Counted from the stretch's first letter, positions 51,618 to 63,157 are shown. The stretch is 64,000 nt of DNA from Bradyrhizobium monzae (GCF_021458635.1 NZ_JAIRDQ010000005.1:310001-374000); one strand, 5' to 3'. Numbers and translations are program-made. Notes: generated by a model not told the origin, from the sequence alone.

Positions 51618-52646
51618 TCAACGATACTTGCCGCGAAACTCGCGCGGGCTGGCACCGGTCCAGGTGCGGAAAGCGCGCGAAAAGCTCTTCTCGTTGCGAA
51701 AGCCGGCGATCTCCGCGATCCGCTTGATCGGGGTGCGGCCGCGCATCAGCTCCTGCTTGGCGAGCTCGAGCTTCGCTTCCTCCTTGAGGTCACGCAGCGA
51801 GGTGGCTTCCTCGCGCAGGCGGCGATGCATGGTGCGGGTGGAGAGCGCGAGTTCGCTTGCGACATCCTCCGCGCCGAGAATGCGTCCGCGCGCCTCGCGC
51901 AGCACGCGCCTGACACGCTCGACCAGCAAACGGTCGCGGCGATAGGGCAGCACGGTCAGCCGCAGCGCGCCCTTGAGCATGCTGTCGAGATCGGCGGCGC
52001 TGCGGGTGAGCGGCAGCGAGAGATAATGCTTGTCGAAGACGATGCGGGCATCGCCTGCGTCGAAGCGTACGTGCTTGCAGAAGATGGTCGGATAGACCGA
52101 GACGTGTCCGGGCTCGGCATAGGGAAACTCCGCTGCGCGCAGTGCGATCGCGGAATCCACCGCCCAGCAGGAGAAGCCGAGCACATAGCGGAGCAGGGTG
52201 ACGAGACAGAACTCGCGCAGGGGTCCGAGATCGCGCTGCTCGCGAATGGAAATGGTCGCGGTCTCGCCGCTGACCGCAAGCTCGAACAGCACGTCTTCCG
52301 TCAGCAGGCGATGATGCCGGCACCAGCGCTTCAGCGCGACCTCGAGGGTGGGCGCGGTGATCGAGGCACGGCACAGCATGCCGTAAGTGCCCCAAGGCAG
52401 CTTCCGCGAAAACCAGCCGAGCGCCTCGTCGTCGAGCTCGCGCATGGCGTGGCCCGCCAGCGCCTCGAACTGCGCCGCCGTGACCCGCCCGTCGGTCGAT
52501 CCAACGAGGTCGGGCAGGACCTGCCCCTTGCTCAAGGCCTCGGCCGGATCCCGCCCATAGCGGGCATAGGCCGCGACCACGCCGCGGACGAAGGCGGCGG
52601 GCGTCATGGCGCGGCGGGGCGTGGCGGTTGCGGCCTGAAAGGGCAT
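51618..52646 (-). CDS. AraC family regulator with arabinose-binding-like domain (OruR type)
   Basis: 342 residues. The N-terminal AraC-binding-like domain (residues 20-215) is of the type in OruR. The C-terminal helix-turn-helix pair shows GAEDVASELALSTRTMHRRL and IAEIAGFRNEKSFSRAFRTW. ATG 52646 gives the normal length; the frame is open to 52967, but that overlaps the isovaleryl-CoA dehydrogenase gene. It is divergent from the leucine catabolic operon and is its probable regulator. Confidence 0.92.
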   Translation of the reverse strand: MPFQAATATPRRAMTPAAFVRGVVAAYARYGRDPAEALSKGQVLPDLVGSTDGRVTAAQFEALAGHAMRELDDEALGWFSRKLPWGTYGMLCRASITAPTLEVALKRWCRHHRLLTEDVLFELAVSGETATISIREQRDLGPLREFCLVTLLRYVLGFSCWAVDSAIALRAAEFPYAEPGHVSVYPTIFCKHVRFDAGDARIVFDKHYLSLPLTRSAADLDSMLKGALRLTVLPYRRDRLLVERVRRVLREARGRILGAEDVASELALSTRTMHRRLREEATSLRDLKEEAKLELAKQELMRGRTPIKRIAEIAGFRNEKSFSRAFRTWTGASPREFRGKYR

Positions 52647-52761
52647 CGAAAGTCCTTTGGAAAATCCTCGCCAAACTTGGCGGAAAATGCAACCTTTTCG
52701 ACCGCCACGGCGCCCGGGCGGGGGTAGGTTCGGGGCCGATAAGAAATCTGGAGGAATCGCC

Positions 52762-53934
52762 TTGAACATCCCGAGCATCGATTTCGATCTGGGCGAAGAC
52801 ATCAGCATGTTGCGCGACACCGTGCGCGCCTTTGTGGAAGCAGAGGTGGCGCCGCGCGCCGCGGAGGTCGAGAAAGCAAACCTGTTCCCGGCCGATCTCT
52901 GGAAGCGTTTTGGCGACCTCGGCCTGCTCGGCATGACCGCGCCGGAGCAGTATGGCGGCTCCAACATGGGCTATCTCGCCCATGTCGTCGCCATGGAGGA
53001 GATTTCGCGCGGCTCGGCGGCGGTCGGGCTTTCCTACGGCGCGCACTCCAACCTGTGCGTCAACCAGATCCGCCGCAATGGTAACGACGCGCAGCGCAAC
53101 CGCTATCTGCCGAAGCTGATCTCCGGTGAGTTCGTCGGCGCGCTCGCGATGTCCGAGCCGGGCGCCGGTTCCGACGTCGTCTCGATGAAGCTGCGCGCCG
53201 ACAAGCGCGGCGACCGCTATGTGCTCAATGGCTCCAAGATGTGGATCACCAATGGCGGCGATGCCGATGTGCTGGTGGTCTACGCCAAGACCGATCCCGA
53301 GGCCGGCCCGCGCGGCATGACCGCCTTCCTGATCGAGAAAGGCTTCAAGGGTTTCACCCACGGCCAGCATCTGGACAAGCTCGGCATGCGCGGCTCCAAC
53401 ACCTATCCGCTGTTCTTCGACGACTGCGAGGTGCCGGAGGAGAACGTGCTCGCCGGCGTGGGCGAGGGCGTCAAGGTGCTGATGTCGGGCCTCGATTATG
53501 AGCGCGCGGTGCTCTCCGGCGGCCCGCTCGGCATCATGGCGGCCTGCATGGACGCGGTGGTGCCCTACATGCATGAACGAAAACAGTTCGGCCAGCCGAT
53601 CGGCGACTTCCAGCTGATGCAGGGCAAACTCGCCGACATGTATTCGACGTGGCAGGCCACGCGCGCCTATGTGTACGCCGTGGGAAAGGCCTGCGACCGC
53701 GCCAACCACGCGCGCACGCTGCGCAAGGACGCCGCGGCCGCGATCCTCTATTCCGCCGAAAAGGCGACGTGGATGGCGGGCGAGGCGATCCAGGCACTGG
53801 GCGGCGTCGGCTACACATCCGAGTTTCCGGTCGGCCGGCTCTGGCGCGACGCCAAGCTCTACGAGATCGGCGCGGGCACGTCCGAAGTCCGCCGCATGCT
53901 GATCGGCCGCGAGCTGATGGCGGAAACCGCTTAA
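52762..53934 (+). CDS. Isovaleryl-CoA dehydrogenase
   Basis: FAD flavoprotein of 390 residues, oxidising isovaleryl-CoA to 3-methylcrotonyl-CoA in leucine breakdown. The signatures are ALAMSEPGAGSDVVSMKLRA, KMWITNGGDADVLVVYAKTD and HERKQFGQPIGDFQLMQGKL, with the C-terminal QALGGVGYTSEFPVGRLWRD. The start is TTG at 52762, with GGAGGA seven bases upstream, giving the usual family length; the ATG further up has no such site. First gene of the operon. Confidence 0.95.
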   Translation: MNIPSIDFDLGEDISMLRDTVRAFVEAEVAPRAAEVEKANLFPADLWKRFGDLGLLGMTAPEQYGGSNMGYLAHVVAMEEISRGSAAVGLSYGAHSNLCVNQIRRNGNDAQRNRYLPKLISGEFVGALAMSEPGAGSDVVSMKLRADKRGDRYVLNGSKMWITNGGDADVLVVYAKTDPEAGPRGMTAFLIEKGFKGFTHGQHLDKLGMRGSNTYPLFFDDCEVPEENVLAGVGEGVKVLMSGLDYERAVLSGGPLGIMAACMDAVVPYMHERKQFGQPIGDFQLMQGKLADMYSTWQATRAYVYAVGKACDRANHARTLRKDAAAAILYSAEKATWMAGEAIQALGGVGYTSEFPVGRLWRDAKLYEIGAGTSEVRRMLIGRELMAETA

Positions 53935-53973
53935 ACCCACCACGCAACCACGTCACCAGAAACGCGGGACCAC

Positions 53974-55578
53974 ATGCCGCTTCATTCCAGCATCGATCCG
54001 TCTTCGTCCGATTTTGCGCGCAACTCCGATGCCATGCGCGCGCTCGTCGCCGATTTGCGCGAAAAGCTCAGCCAGGTTGCCGGTGGCGGCGGCGAGGCCT
54101 CGCGCAATCGCCACACCTCGCGCGGCAAGATGCTGGCGCGTGAGCGCGTCGATCTGCTGATCGACCCCGGCACGTCGTTCCTGGAGCTGTCGCCGCTCGC
54201 GGCCCATGGCCTTTATGGCGGCGACGTCCATTCGGCGAGCATTGTCACCGGCGTCGGGCGCATCTCGGGCCGCGAATGCGTGATCGTCGCCAACGATGCC
54301 ACCATCAAGGGCGGCACCTATTACCCGGTGACCGTGAAGAAGCATCTGCGGGCGCAAGACATCGCGCGGCAGAACAATCTTCCCTGCGTCTACATGGTCG
54401 ATTCCGGCGGCGCCTTCCTGCCGCTGCAGGATGAGATCTTTCCCGACGAACGTCATTTCGGCCGCATTTTCTACAACCAGGCGCAGATGTCCTCGGCAGG
54501 CATCCCGCAGATCGCGATCGTGATGGGCTCCTGCACCGCCGGCGGCGCCTATGTGCCGGCGATGTCGGACGAGAGCATCATCGTGCGCAATCAAGGCACC
54601 ATCTTCCTCGGGGGCCCGCCGTTGGTGAAAGCCGCGACCGGCGAGGTCGTGAGTGCCGAGGAGCTTGGCGGCGCCGACGTGCATTCGCGGCAGTCGGGAG
54701 TGACCGATCACTACGCCCAGAACGATGCCCATGCGATCGGCATCGCCCGGCGCATCGTCGGCACGCTGAAGCCGTCGGCACGGCCGAACCTGAACATGCA
54801 TCCGCCGCGCGATCCGCTGTTTGCGGCGGAGGAGATCTACGGCGTGGTGCCGGTCGACGGCCGCAAGCCGTTCGACGTGCGCGACATCATCGCGCGTGTC
54901 GTCGACGGCTCGGAGTTCGACGAGTTCAAGAAACTTTACGGCACGACGCTCGTCTGCGGCTTCGCCCATATCTGGGGCTATCCGGTCGGGATCATCGCCA
55001 ACAACGGCATTCTGTTCAGCGAGAGTTCGCTGAAGGGGGCGCATTTCATCGAGCTGTGCTGCCAGCGCGGCATTCCGCTGGTGTTTTTGCAGAACATCAC
55101 CGGCTTCATGGTCGGCAAGAAATACGAGGCCGGCGGCATCGCGCGCGACGGCGCCAAGCTGGTGACCGCGGTTGCGACCGCGTCGGTGCCGAAATTCACC
55201 GTGGTGATCGGCGGCTCCTACGGCGCCGGCAATTACGGCATGTGCGGTCGCGCCTACTCACCGCGCTTCCTCTGGATGTGGCCGAACGCACGCATCTCGG
55301 TGATGGGTGGCGAGCAGGCCTCGATGGTGCTGAGCCAGGTCCGGCGCGACAATATCGAGGCCAAGGGCGATAGCTGGTCGAAGGAGGAGGAAGACACATT
55401 CCGCAAGCCAATCCGCGACCAATACGAGAGCCAGGGCCATCCGTACTACGCGACCGCGCGTCTCTGGGACGATGGCGTGATCGACCCCGCGGACACGCGG
55501 CTGGTGCTCGGCCTCGGCCTCGCGGCGGCGTCGAATGCGCCGATCGAACCGACGAAATTCGGCCTGTTCAGGATGTGA
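53974..55578 (+). CDS. Methylcrotonyl-CoA carboxylase, carboxyltransferase (beta) subunit
   Basis: 534 residues of the acyl-CoA carboxyltransferase fold: SRNRHTSRGKMLARERVDLL, MGSCTAGGAYVPAMSDESII, and FLQNITGFMVGKKYEAGGIA with GAGNYGMCGRAYSP. The tail has DGVIDPADTRLVLGLGLAA. It transfers carboxyl from biotin to 3-methylcrotonyl-CoA. The match to MCC rather than propionyl-CoA carboxylase rests on operon context and on MVGKKYEAGGIA. Confidence 0.95.
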   Translation: MPLHSSIDPSSSDFARNSDAMRALVADLREKLSQVAGGGGEASRNRHTSRGKMLARERVDLLIDPGTSFLELSPLAAHGLYGGDVHSASIVTGVGRISGRECVIVANDATIKGGTYYPVTVKKHLRAQDIARQNNLPCVYMVDSGGAFLPLQDEIFPDERHFGRIFYNQAQMSSAGIPQIAIVMGSCTAGGAYVPAMSDESIIVRNQGTIFLGGPPLVKAATGEVVSAEELGGADVHSRQSGVTDHYAQNDAHAIGIARRIVGTLKPSARPNLNMHPPRDPLFAAEEIYGVVPVDGRKPFDVRDIIARVVDGSEFDEFKKLYGTTLVCGFAHIWGYPVGIIANNGILFSESSLKGAHFIELCCQRGIPLVFLQNITGFMVGKKYEAGGIARDGAKLVTAVATASVPKFTVVIGGSYGAGNYGMCGRAYSPRFLWMWPNARISVMGGEQASMVLSQVRRDNIEAKGDSWSKEEEDTFRKPIRDQYESQGHPYYATARLWDDGVIDPADTRLVLGLGLAAASNAPIEPTKFGLFRM

Positions 55579-55582
55579 TGCG

Positions 55583-57598
<2,016 letters not shown>

Positions 57599-57599
57599 C

Positions 57600-58511
57600 A
57601 TGAGCGACCCCGTCCGGATCATCGAAATGGGGCCGCGCGACGGCCTCCAGAACGAGAAGACACCCGTCAGCGTCGAGGCCCGCATCGCCTTCATCGAGGC
57701 GCTGGTTGCCGCCGGGCTCGATACAGTCGAGGTCGGCGCCTTCGTCTCGCCCAAGGCGATCCCGCAGATGGCGAGTTCGGATGCCGTGCTGCGCGGCGTT
57801 GCCCACGGCACCGGCGCCGAATTCCACGTGCTGGTGCCGAACGAGAAGGGCTATGACGCGGCGCGCGCAGCCGGCGCAAAGGTGGTCTCCGTGTTCGCGG
57901 CAGCCTCCGAAGGCTTTTCGCGCGCCAACATCAACTGCACGGTCGCGGAGTCCATTGCGCGGTTCAAGCCGGTGCTGGCGCGCGCCAAGACCGATGGTGT
58001 GAGGGTGCGCGGCTATATCTCCTGTGTGCTCGGCTGTCCCTTTGACGGCGAAATCAAGCCGAAGGCGGTTGCCGATCTTGCCAGCACGCTGTGGGATCTC
58101 GGCTGCTACGAGATCTCGCTCGGCGACACCATCGGCGTCGGCACGCCGACCAAAGCCAAGCAGATGCTGCGCGCGGTGGTCGCCAACATTCCCGCGTCAA
58201 AGCTCGCGATGCATTTCCACGACACCTATGGCCAGGCGCTGGCCAATCTCTATGCCGGCCTGGAGGAGGGCGTCCGCGTCATCGACGCCGCCGCCGGCGG
58301 CCTCGGCGGTTGTCCTTATGCGCCGGGTGCAACGGGAAATGTCGCGACCGAGGATGTCGTCTACATGCTCGAAGGCATGGGCGTGAAGACGGGCATAGAT
58401 ATGGACAAGCTGCTGGCGGCCACGAATGAGATGAGCAGCGTGCTGGGCAAGCCGCCCGTGAGCCGCGTTGCCTCCGCGCTGAACGCGAAGAAGAAGCGGA
58501 CGAATTCGTAG
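57600..58511 (+). CDS. Hydroxymethylglutaryl-CoA lyase
   Basis: 303 residues. Splits HMG-CoA into acetyl-CoA and acetoacetate. EMGPRDGLQNEKTPV is the catalytic start and GYISCVLGCPFDGEIKP the lyase signature. KLAMHFHDTYGQALAN supplies metal-binding histidines, and GLGGCPYAPGATGNVATED holds the catalytic Cys loop. The start lies one base after the alpha-subunit stop. No enoyl-CoA hydratase (methylglutaconyl) is present, so that step must be encoded elsewhere. Confidence 0.96.
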   Translation: MSDPVRIIEMGPRDGLQNEKTPVSVEARIAFIEALVAAGLDTVEVGAFVSPKAIPQMASSDAVLRGVAHGTGAEFHVLVPNEKGYDAARAAGAKVVSVFAAASEGFSRANINCTVAESIARFKPVLARAKTDGVRVRGYISCVLGCPFDGEIKPKAVADLASTLWDLGCYEISLGDTIGVGTPTKAKQMLRAVVANIPASKLAMHFHDTYGQALANLYAGLEEGVRVIDAAAGGLGGCPYAPGATGNVATEDVVYMLEGMGVKTGIDMDKLLAATNEMSSVLGKPPVSRVASALNAKKKRTNS

Positions 58512-58512
58512 G

Positions 58513-58607
58513 TGCCGTAGGGTGGGCAAGCGCAGCGTACCCACCACTTCTGCGATCGTTGTGAGATGGTGGGCACGGCGCTATGCGCCTTTGCCCGCCC
58601 TACGGCA
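58513..58607. repeat. Palindromic intergenic repeat (GTAGGGTGGGCA type)
   Basis: TGCCGTAGGGTGGGCAA at the left and TTGCCCGCCCTACGGCA at the right are near-perfect complements. CCCACCA and TGGTGGG form the inner arms. It sits between the convergent leucine operon and TRAP genes. This type is widespread in Bradyrhizobium and relatives. Confidence 0.82.
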
Positions 58608-58622
58608 GCGGTGCATGCAGCT

Positions 58623-59981
58623 CTACCTGCTCCCGTCCGGCCCCATCACCAGATCCGGCAACCAGGTCGAGATCTCCGGCACCAAACACAGCAGCAGCAC
58701 GGCGCCCATCATCAGCAGCACGAAGGGCAGCGTGCCCCAGATGACTTCGCTCAGCGAAATGTCCGGCGCGACGTTGCGGATGACGAAGATGTTGAGGCCT
58801 ACGGGGGGATGGATCAGACCCATCTCCATCACGATGGTCATGACCACGCCGAACCAGATGATGTCGAAATTTGCGGCGCGAAGCGGCGGCAGGATGATCG
58901 GCGCGGTCATCAAAATGATCGAGACCGGCGGCAGGAAGAAGCCGAGCACGACCACCATGACGAGGATCGCGAACAGCAGCCCCCAGCGCGGCAGATGCAT
59001 CGCGACGACGGATTCGGCCGCCGATTGCGAGATGTGCAGATAGCTCATCACATAGGAATAGAGCAGCGACATGCCGATGATCATCATCAGCATGGTCGAT
59101 TCCCGGATCGTCGATTTCATGATCGGGCCAAGGTCGCTCGGCCGCCACACGCCGTAGATCGCAGCAATCAGCCCCAGCGCCAGCAGGCCGCCGAGGCCGG
59201 CGGTCTCCGATGGTGTGGCATAGCCGCCATAGAGCGCGGCCATCACGCCAGTGAGCAGCAGCACGAAGGGAAGCACCCGCGGCAGCACGTTGAAGCGTTC
59301 GGCCAGCGTATATTCGTCGCGGGCCAGAATTGCGGTTTCCGGGCCGCCGTTCTTGTAGGCAGCCTCGGCCGCCGCATATTCCTGGCGGAATCGGATCACC
59401 GCGTAGCCGCCGAACAGCGAAACCAGCAGCAGGCCGGGACCGATGCCGGCGAGGAACAGCCGTCCCAGCGACTTCTCCGCGGCGACCGCGAACAGGATCA
59501 TGGTGATCGAGGGCGGCAGCAGGATGCCGAGCGTGCCGCCGGCCGCGATGATGCCGGCCGCGAAGCCGCCGGAATAGCCGCGCTTGCGCATCTCGGGGAT
59601 GCCAGCCGAGCCAATCGCCGAGCAGGTCGCGGGCGAGGAGCCCGCCATCGCCGCGAACAGCGCGCAGGCGAAGACGTTGGCGACGCCGAGGCCACCGGGC
59701 ACGCGATGCAGCCAGGCATGCAGCGCCGAATAGAGATCCTGTCCGGCGCGCGATTTGCCGATCGCGGCACCCTTCAGGATGAAGAGCGGGATCGACAGCA
59801 GCGTGATCGAGGCCATCTCCTCGTAGACATTCTGCGTCACCGTATCGAGGGACGCCGATGGCATGTAGATGCCCATGAACACGACCGCGACCGCGCCGAG
59901 CGCGAACGCGATCGGCATGCCCGAAAACATCACGAGCAGTGTTGCGATACCATAAGCGATACCGATACCGAAAACGCTCAT
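58623..59981 (-). CDS. TRAP transporter large permease (DctM family)
   Basis: 452 residues with about 12 membrane spans: GMPIAFALGAVAVVFMGIYM, ALFAAMAGSSPATCSAIGSA, GFAAGIIAAGGTLGILLPPS and LGFFLPPVSIILMTAPIILP. It is the main channel for organic-acid uptake. Its ATG overlaps the stop of the small permease gene in ATGA. Confidence 0.95.
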   Translation of the reverse strand: MSVFGIGIAYGIATLLVMFSGMPIAFALGAVAVVFMGIYMPSASLDTVTQNVYEEMASITLLSIPLFILKGAAIGKSRAGQDLYSALHAWLHRVPGGLGVANVFACALFAAMAGSSPATCSAIGSAGIPEMRKRGYSGGFAAGIIAAGGTLGILLPPSITMILFAVAAEKSLGRLFLAGIGPGLLLVSLFGGYAVIRFRQEYAAAEAAYKNGGPETAILARDEYTLAERFNVLPRVLPFVLLLTGVMAALYGGYATPSETAGLGGLLALGLIAAIYGVWRPSDLGPIMKSTIRESTMLMMIIGMSLLYSYVMSYLHISQSAAESVVAMHLPRWGLLFAILVMVVVLGFFLPPVSIILMTAPIILPPLRAANFDIIWFGVVMTIVMEMGLIHPPVGLNIFVIRNVAPDISLSEVIWGTLPFVLLMMGAVLLLCLVPEISTWLPDLVMGPDGSR

Positions 59982-60532
59982 GGACGCTTGGCTCCCGCGA
60001 ACGGCAGCGCCAGCTGCACGAGGATCTGAATGCACAACAGGCTCATGCCGAGCGCCATCAGCGAATAGGGAATGGCGAGCGGCGGCGACCACATCGAGTT
60101 CGAGACCTGGCCGTCGGCATAGGCTTCGTGGGCCAACGTCCAGGATTTCCAGGCGAAGAAGACGCAGAACAGGAACGTCACGGCGTCGACGAACCAGAGT
60201 CTGATCCTGTTCGCCAGCGGCGAGAGCAGGCCGACGAAGGCCTCGATGCCGATATGGCCGCGGTTCTGCTGCACATAGGCCGCCGTCATGAAGGTGGCCC
60301 CGACCAGCAGGAACACGGCGGCCTCGTCCTGCCAGTAATTGGCGGCCTTGAACAAAGCGCGGCTCAGCACGCTGTAGCTCAGGATGGCGCAAGCGGCGAC
60401 CAGCGCCAGCGCCGCGAACACGACGATGATGCGGTTGAGGATGGCGAGGCCGCGATCGAGCACTGCTGCAAGGCCGGTCCTTGCGGCAGCATTCGCCGTG
60501 TCCTCACGATCCCCGAGCGGACCGTGGCTCAT
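59978..60532 (-). CDS. TRAP transporter small permease (DctQ family)
   Basis: 184 residues with four membrane spans (IIVVFAALALVAACAILSYS, ANYWQDEAAVFLLVGATFMT, RGHIGIEAFVGLL). It pairs with the large permease. The ATG at 60532 overlaps the TGA of the binding-protein gene. Confidence 0.92.
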   Translation of the reverse strand: MSHGPLGDREDTANAAARTGLAAVLDRGLAILNRIIVVFAALALVAACAILSYSVLSRALFKAANYWQDEAAVFLLVGATFMTAAYVQQNRGHIGIEAFVGLLSPLANRIRLWFVDAVTFLFCVFFAWKSWTLAHEAYADGQVSNSMWSPPLAIPYSLMALGMSLLCIQILVQLALPFAGAKRP

Positions 60533-61551
60533 GCAGCGACGTCGGACGCGAGCTTGAGCAGGTTCGCCGCGGTCGCGGTCTTGGCGCCGTAATCCTTCCA
60601 CGCGGTGTCGCGGGCGATGTCGCGCCACTTGCCGACCGTGGCGGCATCGAGCACCGAGACCTTTGCACCGGCCTTCTCGTAGACCTTGGCGACCTCGACG
60701 TCGTCGTCCTGCGCGCCCTTGCGGCCGAAGGTTTCGAGCTCCTGGCCGACGGCAAGCAGGATGTCCTGCTGGTTCTTCGGCATCTTGTCGAAGATGGCCT
60801 TCGACATCATCAGCGGCTCGAGCATGAACCAGTAGGACGCGCCCGCGCCCGAGGTCAGCGACTTCGCGACCTCTTCGAGCCGGAACGAGATCAGGCTGGT
60901 GGAGGAGGTGATGCCGGCGTCGCAGGCGCCGGTCTGCATCGCCGCGTAGATTTCGTTCGAGGGCACCGACAGCACCGAGGCGCCGGCGGTCTGCAGCACC
61001 ATGTCCATCTCGCGCGAGCCGCCGCGCACCTTCATGCCCTTGGCATCTTCCGGCGACACGATCGGCTTGGAGCGGCTGGCGACGCCGCCGGCCTGCCATA
61101 CCCAGCTCAGGAGAATGATGCCCTTGTCGGCGAGGAAGTCGGTCAGCGCTTTGCCGACCGGCTCCTTCTTCCAGCGCATGCCCTGGTCGTAGGTGGTGAC
61201 GAGGCCGGGCATCAGGCCGATATTGGTCTCGGGCAATTCGCCGCCGGCATAGGGCATCGGATACAGCGAGATGTCGAGCGCGCCCTTGCGCATCGCGGAG
61301 AACTGCGCGTTGGTCTTGATCAGCGAGGAGTTCGGATAGATCTCGGCTGCGATGTCGCCGTTGCTGCGCTTGCTGACTTCGGCGGCGAACATGCGGCAGA
61401 GCCGGTCGCGGAAATCGCCCTTGTCGATGGTGCCGCCGGGGAATTGATGCGAGATCTTCAGCGTGGTCGCGGCATGCGCGGTGCCAATGCCGAAGCGGAT
61501 AATGGCGGGTGCGGCGACCGCGGTCGCGAGCAGGTTTCGACGCGTGAACAT
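60529..61551 (-). CDS. TRAP transporter substrate-binding protein (DctP family)
   Basis: 340 residues: Tat-like signal (TRRNLLATAVAAPAIIRFGI), then the DctP fold with TLKISHQFPGGTIDKGDF, AEIYPNSSLIKTNAQFSAMR, MKVRGGSREMDMVLQTAGAS and the conserved VPSNEIYAAMQTGACDAG. First gene of the P-Q-M operon. The ligand is a carboxylate, unidentified. It lies opposite the leucine operon, so uptake of a related acid is possible. Confidence 0.94.
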   Translation of the reverse strand: MFTRRNLLATAVAAPAIIRFGIGTAHAATTLKISHQFPGGTIDKGDFRDRLCRMFAAEVSKRSNGDIAAEIYPNSSLIKTNAQFSAMRKGALDISLYPMPYAGGELPETNIGLMPGLVTTYDQGMRWKKEPVGKALTDFLADKGIILLSWVWQAGGVASRSKPIVSPEDAKGMKVRGGSREMDMVLQTAGASVLSVPSNEIYAAMQTGACDAGITSSTSLISFRLEEVAKSLTSGAGASYWFMLEPLMMSKAIFDKMPKNQQDILLAVGQELETFGRKGAQDDDVEVAKVYEKAGAKVSVLDAATVGKWRDIARDTAWKDYGAKTATAANLLKLASDVAA

Positions 61552-61880
61552 GAAGTATCCCCTTGAGCGGTTCTGGACGGTTCTTGTTTGCTGAGATTTG
61601 GGTCGAGCCTTTGAGACCGGCTTAGGCCCATCCTAGCCCGTCTTTCAGCCAACATTCTCTAGTCTGATAGTTCGAGACCGAATGCCGCGGCAAGTGTCGA
61701 TCATGGTGCGCTGCACACTGGGGAATCTCCAGGGCGTGCAGAGGGCTTCTCCGAAGGACCGATGCCGGCAAGCCCGCACAAATTTATCGGCAACAGCGTA
61801 ACAACGCCAGCTGGCGATCCGTCGAGATTGTGTAGCGGCGTCCGTCGCTGACAAACACCATCTCGAAGGGATTATTTCTC
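61552..61880. other. Intergenic region before MXKDX-repeat gene
   Basis: About 330 bases. A minus-strand frame of 32 codons (MRNNPFEMVFVSDGRRYTIS and on) lies at 61784-61882 and is opposed to the MXKDX gene start, but has no ribosome site. No other candidate is seen. Confidence 0.35.
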
Positions 61881-62123
61881 ATGACCATTCGCACCCGCAT
61901 CGTGCTCGGCGTCTCGGCTGCCGCTCTCTCGCTTGGCCTCGCGCTGTCGCCGGCCGCGTTCGCCCAGGACAAGATGGGCAAGGACGACGGCATGATGAAG
62001 AAGGACACGATGTCCAAGGACGGCATGAAGAAGGACTCCATGTCCAAGGACGACGGCATGAAGAAAGACACGATGTCGAAGGACGGCATGAAGAAAGACG
62101 ACGGGATGATGAAGAAGAACTGA
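61881..62123 (+). CDS. Pentapeptide MXKDX repeat protein
   Basis: 80 residues: signal peptide (IVLGVSAAALSLGLALSPAAFA), then about 50 residues of tandem Met-Lys-Asp units (DKMGKDDGMMKKDTMSKDG and further repeats), the MXKDX family. Highly charged exported protein. Function unknown; a metal-binding or structural role has been suggested only from composition. Confidence 0.85.
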   Translation: MTIRTRIVLGVSAAALSLGLALSPAAFAQDKMGKDDGMMKKDTMSKDGMKKDSMSKDDGMKKDTMSKDGMKKDDGMMKKN

Positions 62124-62303
62124 TCTTCCGTCGGTCGCCACGTCGCATTTCGCCGAAACCAGGTCGTGATGGCGAAGTCGCTATCGCACGGCCGGGTGCA
62201 GCTTGCGCCCGTCCATCGGGGCCGCGCGGCCGCGCGCCCCGGTGGGAGCATTTTCGGAATGGCAATGAACCGAGGCGTACCTCAGTTCAATTTGATTTGA
62301 ACG

Positions 62304-62651
62304 TTACTTCCGCTTGGCCTTGCGAGCAGCATAGCGAGCATCTCGCTTGGCCTTCTGCTCGGCCTCGAGTTCTGCTGCCTTGGCGATCGCTTCCTCCGCT
62401 TCGCGGGCGAGCCGCACCGCTTCCGCGGCAGCAGCCTCTTCCGCGATCCGCTTCTGCTCGGCTTTTTCAGCCTCGCGCACGGCCTTCGCCTCGGTGCGCT
62501 TGGCCGCGAGTGCCTCGCGCTCGGCACGCTTCGCCACAACCGCTGGGTCATCGGGCCCGGGCTGAGACTTGAATTTGTTCAAAAGATTTTTGCGCGCTTC
62601 TTGCGCCGCCTTCTGCCGGTCTGTGAAGCCTGGTTCCCTGAATCCACTCAT
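62304..62651 (-). CDS. DUF6481-type charged helical protein
   Basis: 115 residues: MSGFREPGFTDRQKAAQEAR at the N-terminus, then a long Ala/Glu/Lys/Arg coiled coil (EAEKAEQKRIAEEAAAAEAV) and a basic tail (YAARKAKRK). It may bind nucleic acid or form a rod. The N-terminal GFREP-F-DR pattern suggests the DUF6481 family. Confidence 0.72.
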   Translation of the reverse strand: MSGFREPGFTDRQKAAQEARKNLLNKFKSQPGPDDPAVVAKRAEREALAAKRTEAKAVREAEKAEQKRIAEEAAAAEAVRLAREAEEAIAKAAELEAEQKAKRDARYAARKAKRK

Positions 62652-62920
62652 CGAACGAACCTTGTCATCCTCGCTTTCGATCCTACATCATTAGGTGTTG
62701 GTACGTCGGCTGGGCACAAGCAGGCACCACGCGACGCAGAAGCGTGTACATCGCCGCGCGCCGTGAAGCCACCCATAATCGCAGCCGATCAGGTCAACGA
62801 AAATCGCTTAACCAGCCGATCTCTTCGTAGCCCGGAAAAACTGCCGAATTGTGATGTCCCTCATAAGGACACCCAATGGCGGCGCCTAGCGTCCGCCCCA
62901 ATACGAGACGGAGCACGGGC

Positions 62921-63157
62921 ATGATCTTTTTCCGGCTGAGCCTGAAAGCCCTTGCAGTCACGGTCGCCGCAGCGGCAGTTGTGTGTGCGGTGTTGTTGGC
63001 TGCCCGCCCGCAACCCATCGAGAGCACCGTTCTCGGGTCCGCCTGGGAGTGCACCCAGACCGCCTTCATCCTGACGAGCTGTGCGCCGCGCGTGCAGCAG
63101 GCGGTCCCGGCGGTCGATACCTCGCGCAAGGAGGCGCTGAGGCCAACCCGGGGCTGA
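62921..63157 (+). CDS. Small single-span membrane protein with Cys pair
   Basis: 78 residues: one N-terminal helix (LSLKALAVTVAAAAVVCAVL) and a periplasmic tail with two cysteines in ECTQTAFILTSCAP. Start at ATG 62921. Function unknown. Confidence 0.65.
   Translation: MIFFRLSLKALAVTVAAAAVVCAVLLAARPQPIESTVLGSAWECTQTAFILTSCAPRVQQAVPAVDTSRKEALRPTRG

Noticed and set aside
51790..53943. 717-codon minus-strand frame over the AraC and isovaleryl-CoA dehydrogenase genes
   Set aside because: High-G+C shadow frame; both plus and minus genes it overlaps have strong motif support.
58566..60029. 487-codon plus-strand frame rich in Arg, His and Gln
   Set aside because: Antisense shadow of the DctM permease gene.
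61784..61882. 32-codon minus-strand frame overlapping the MXKDX gene start
   Set aside because: Protein-like in part, but no ribosome site, and it overlaps a well-supported start; kept only as a note in the intergenic entry.
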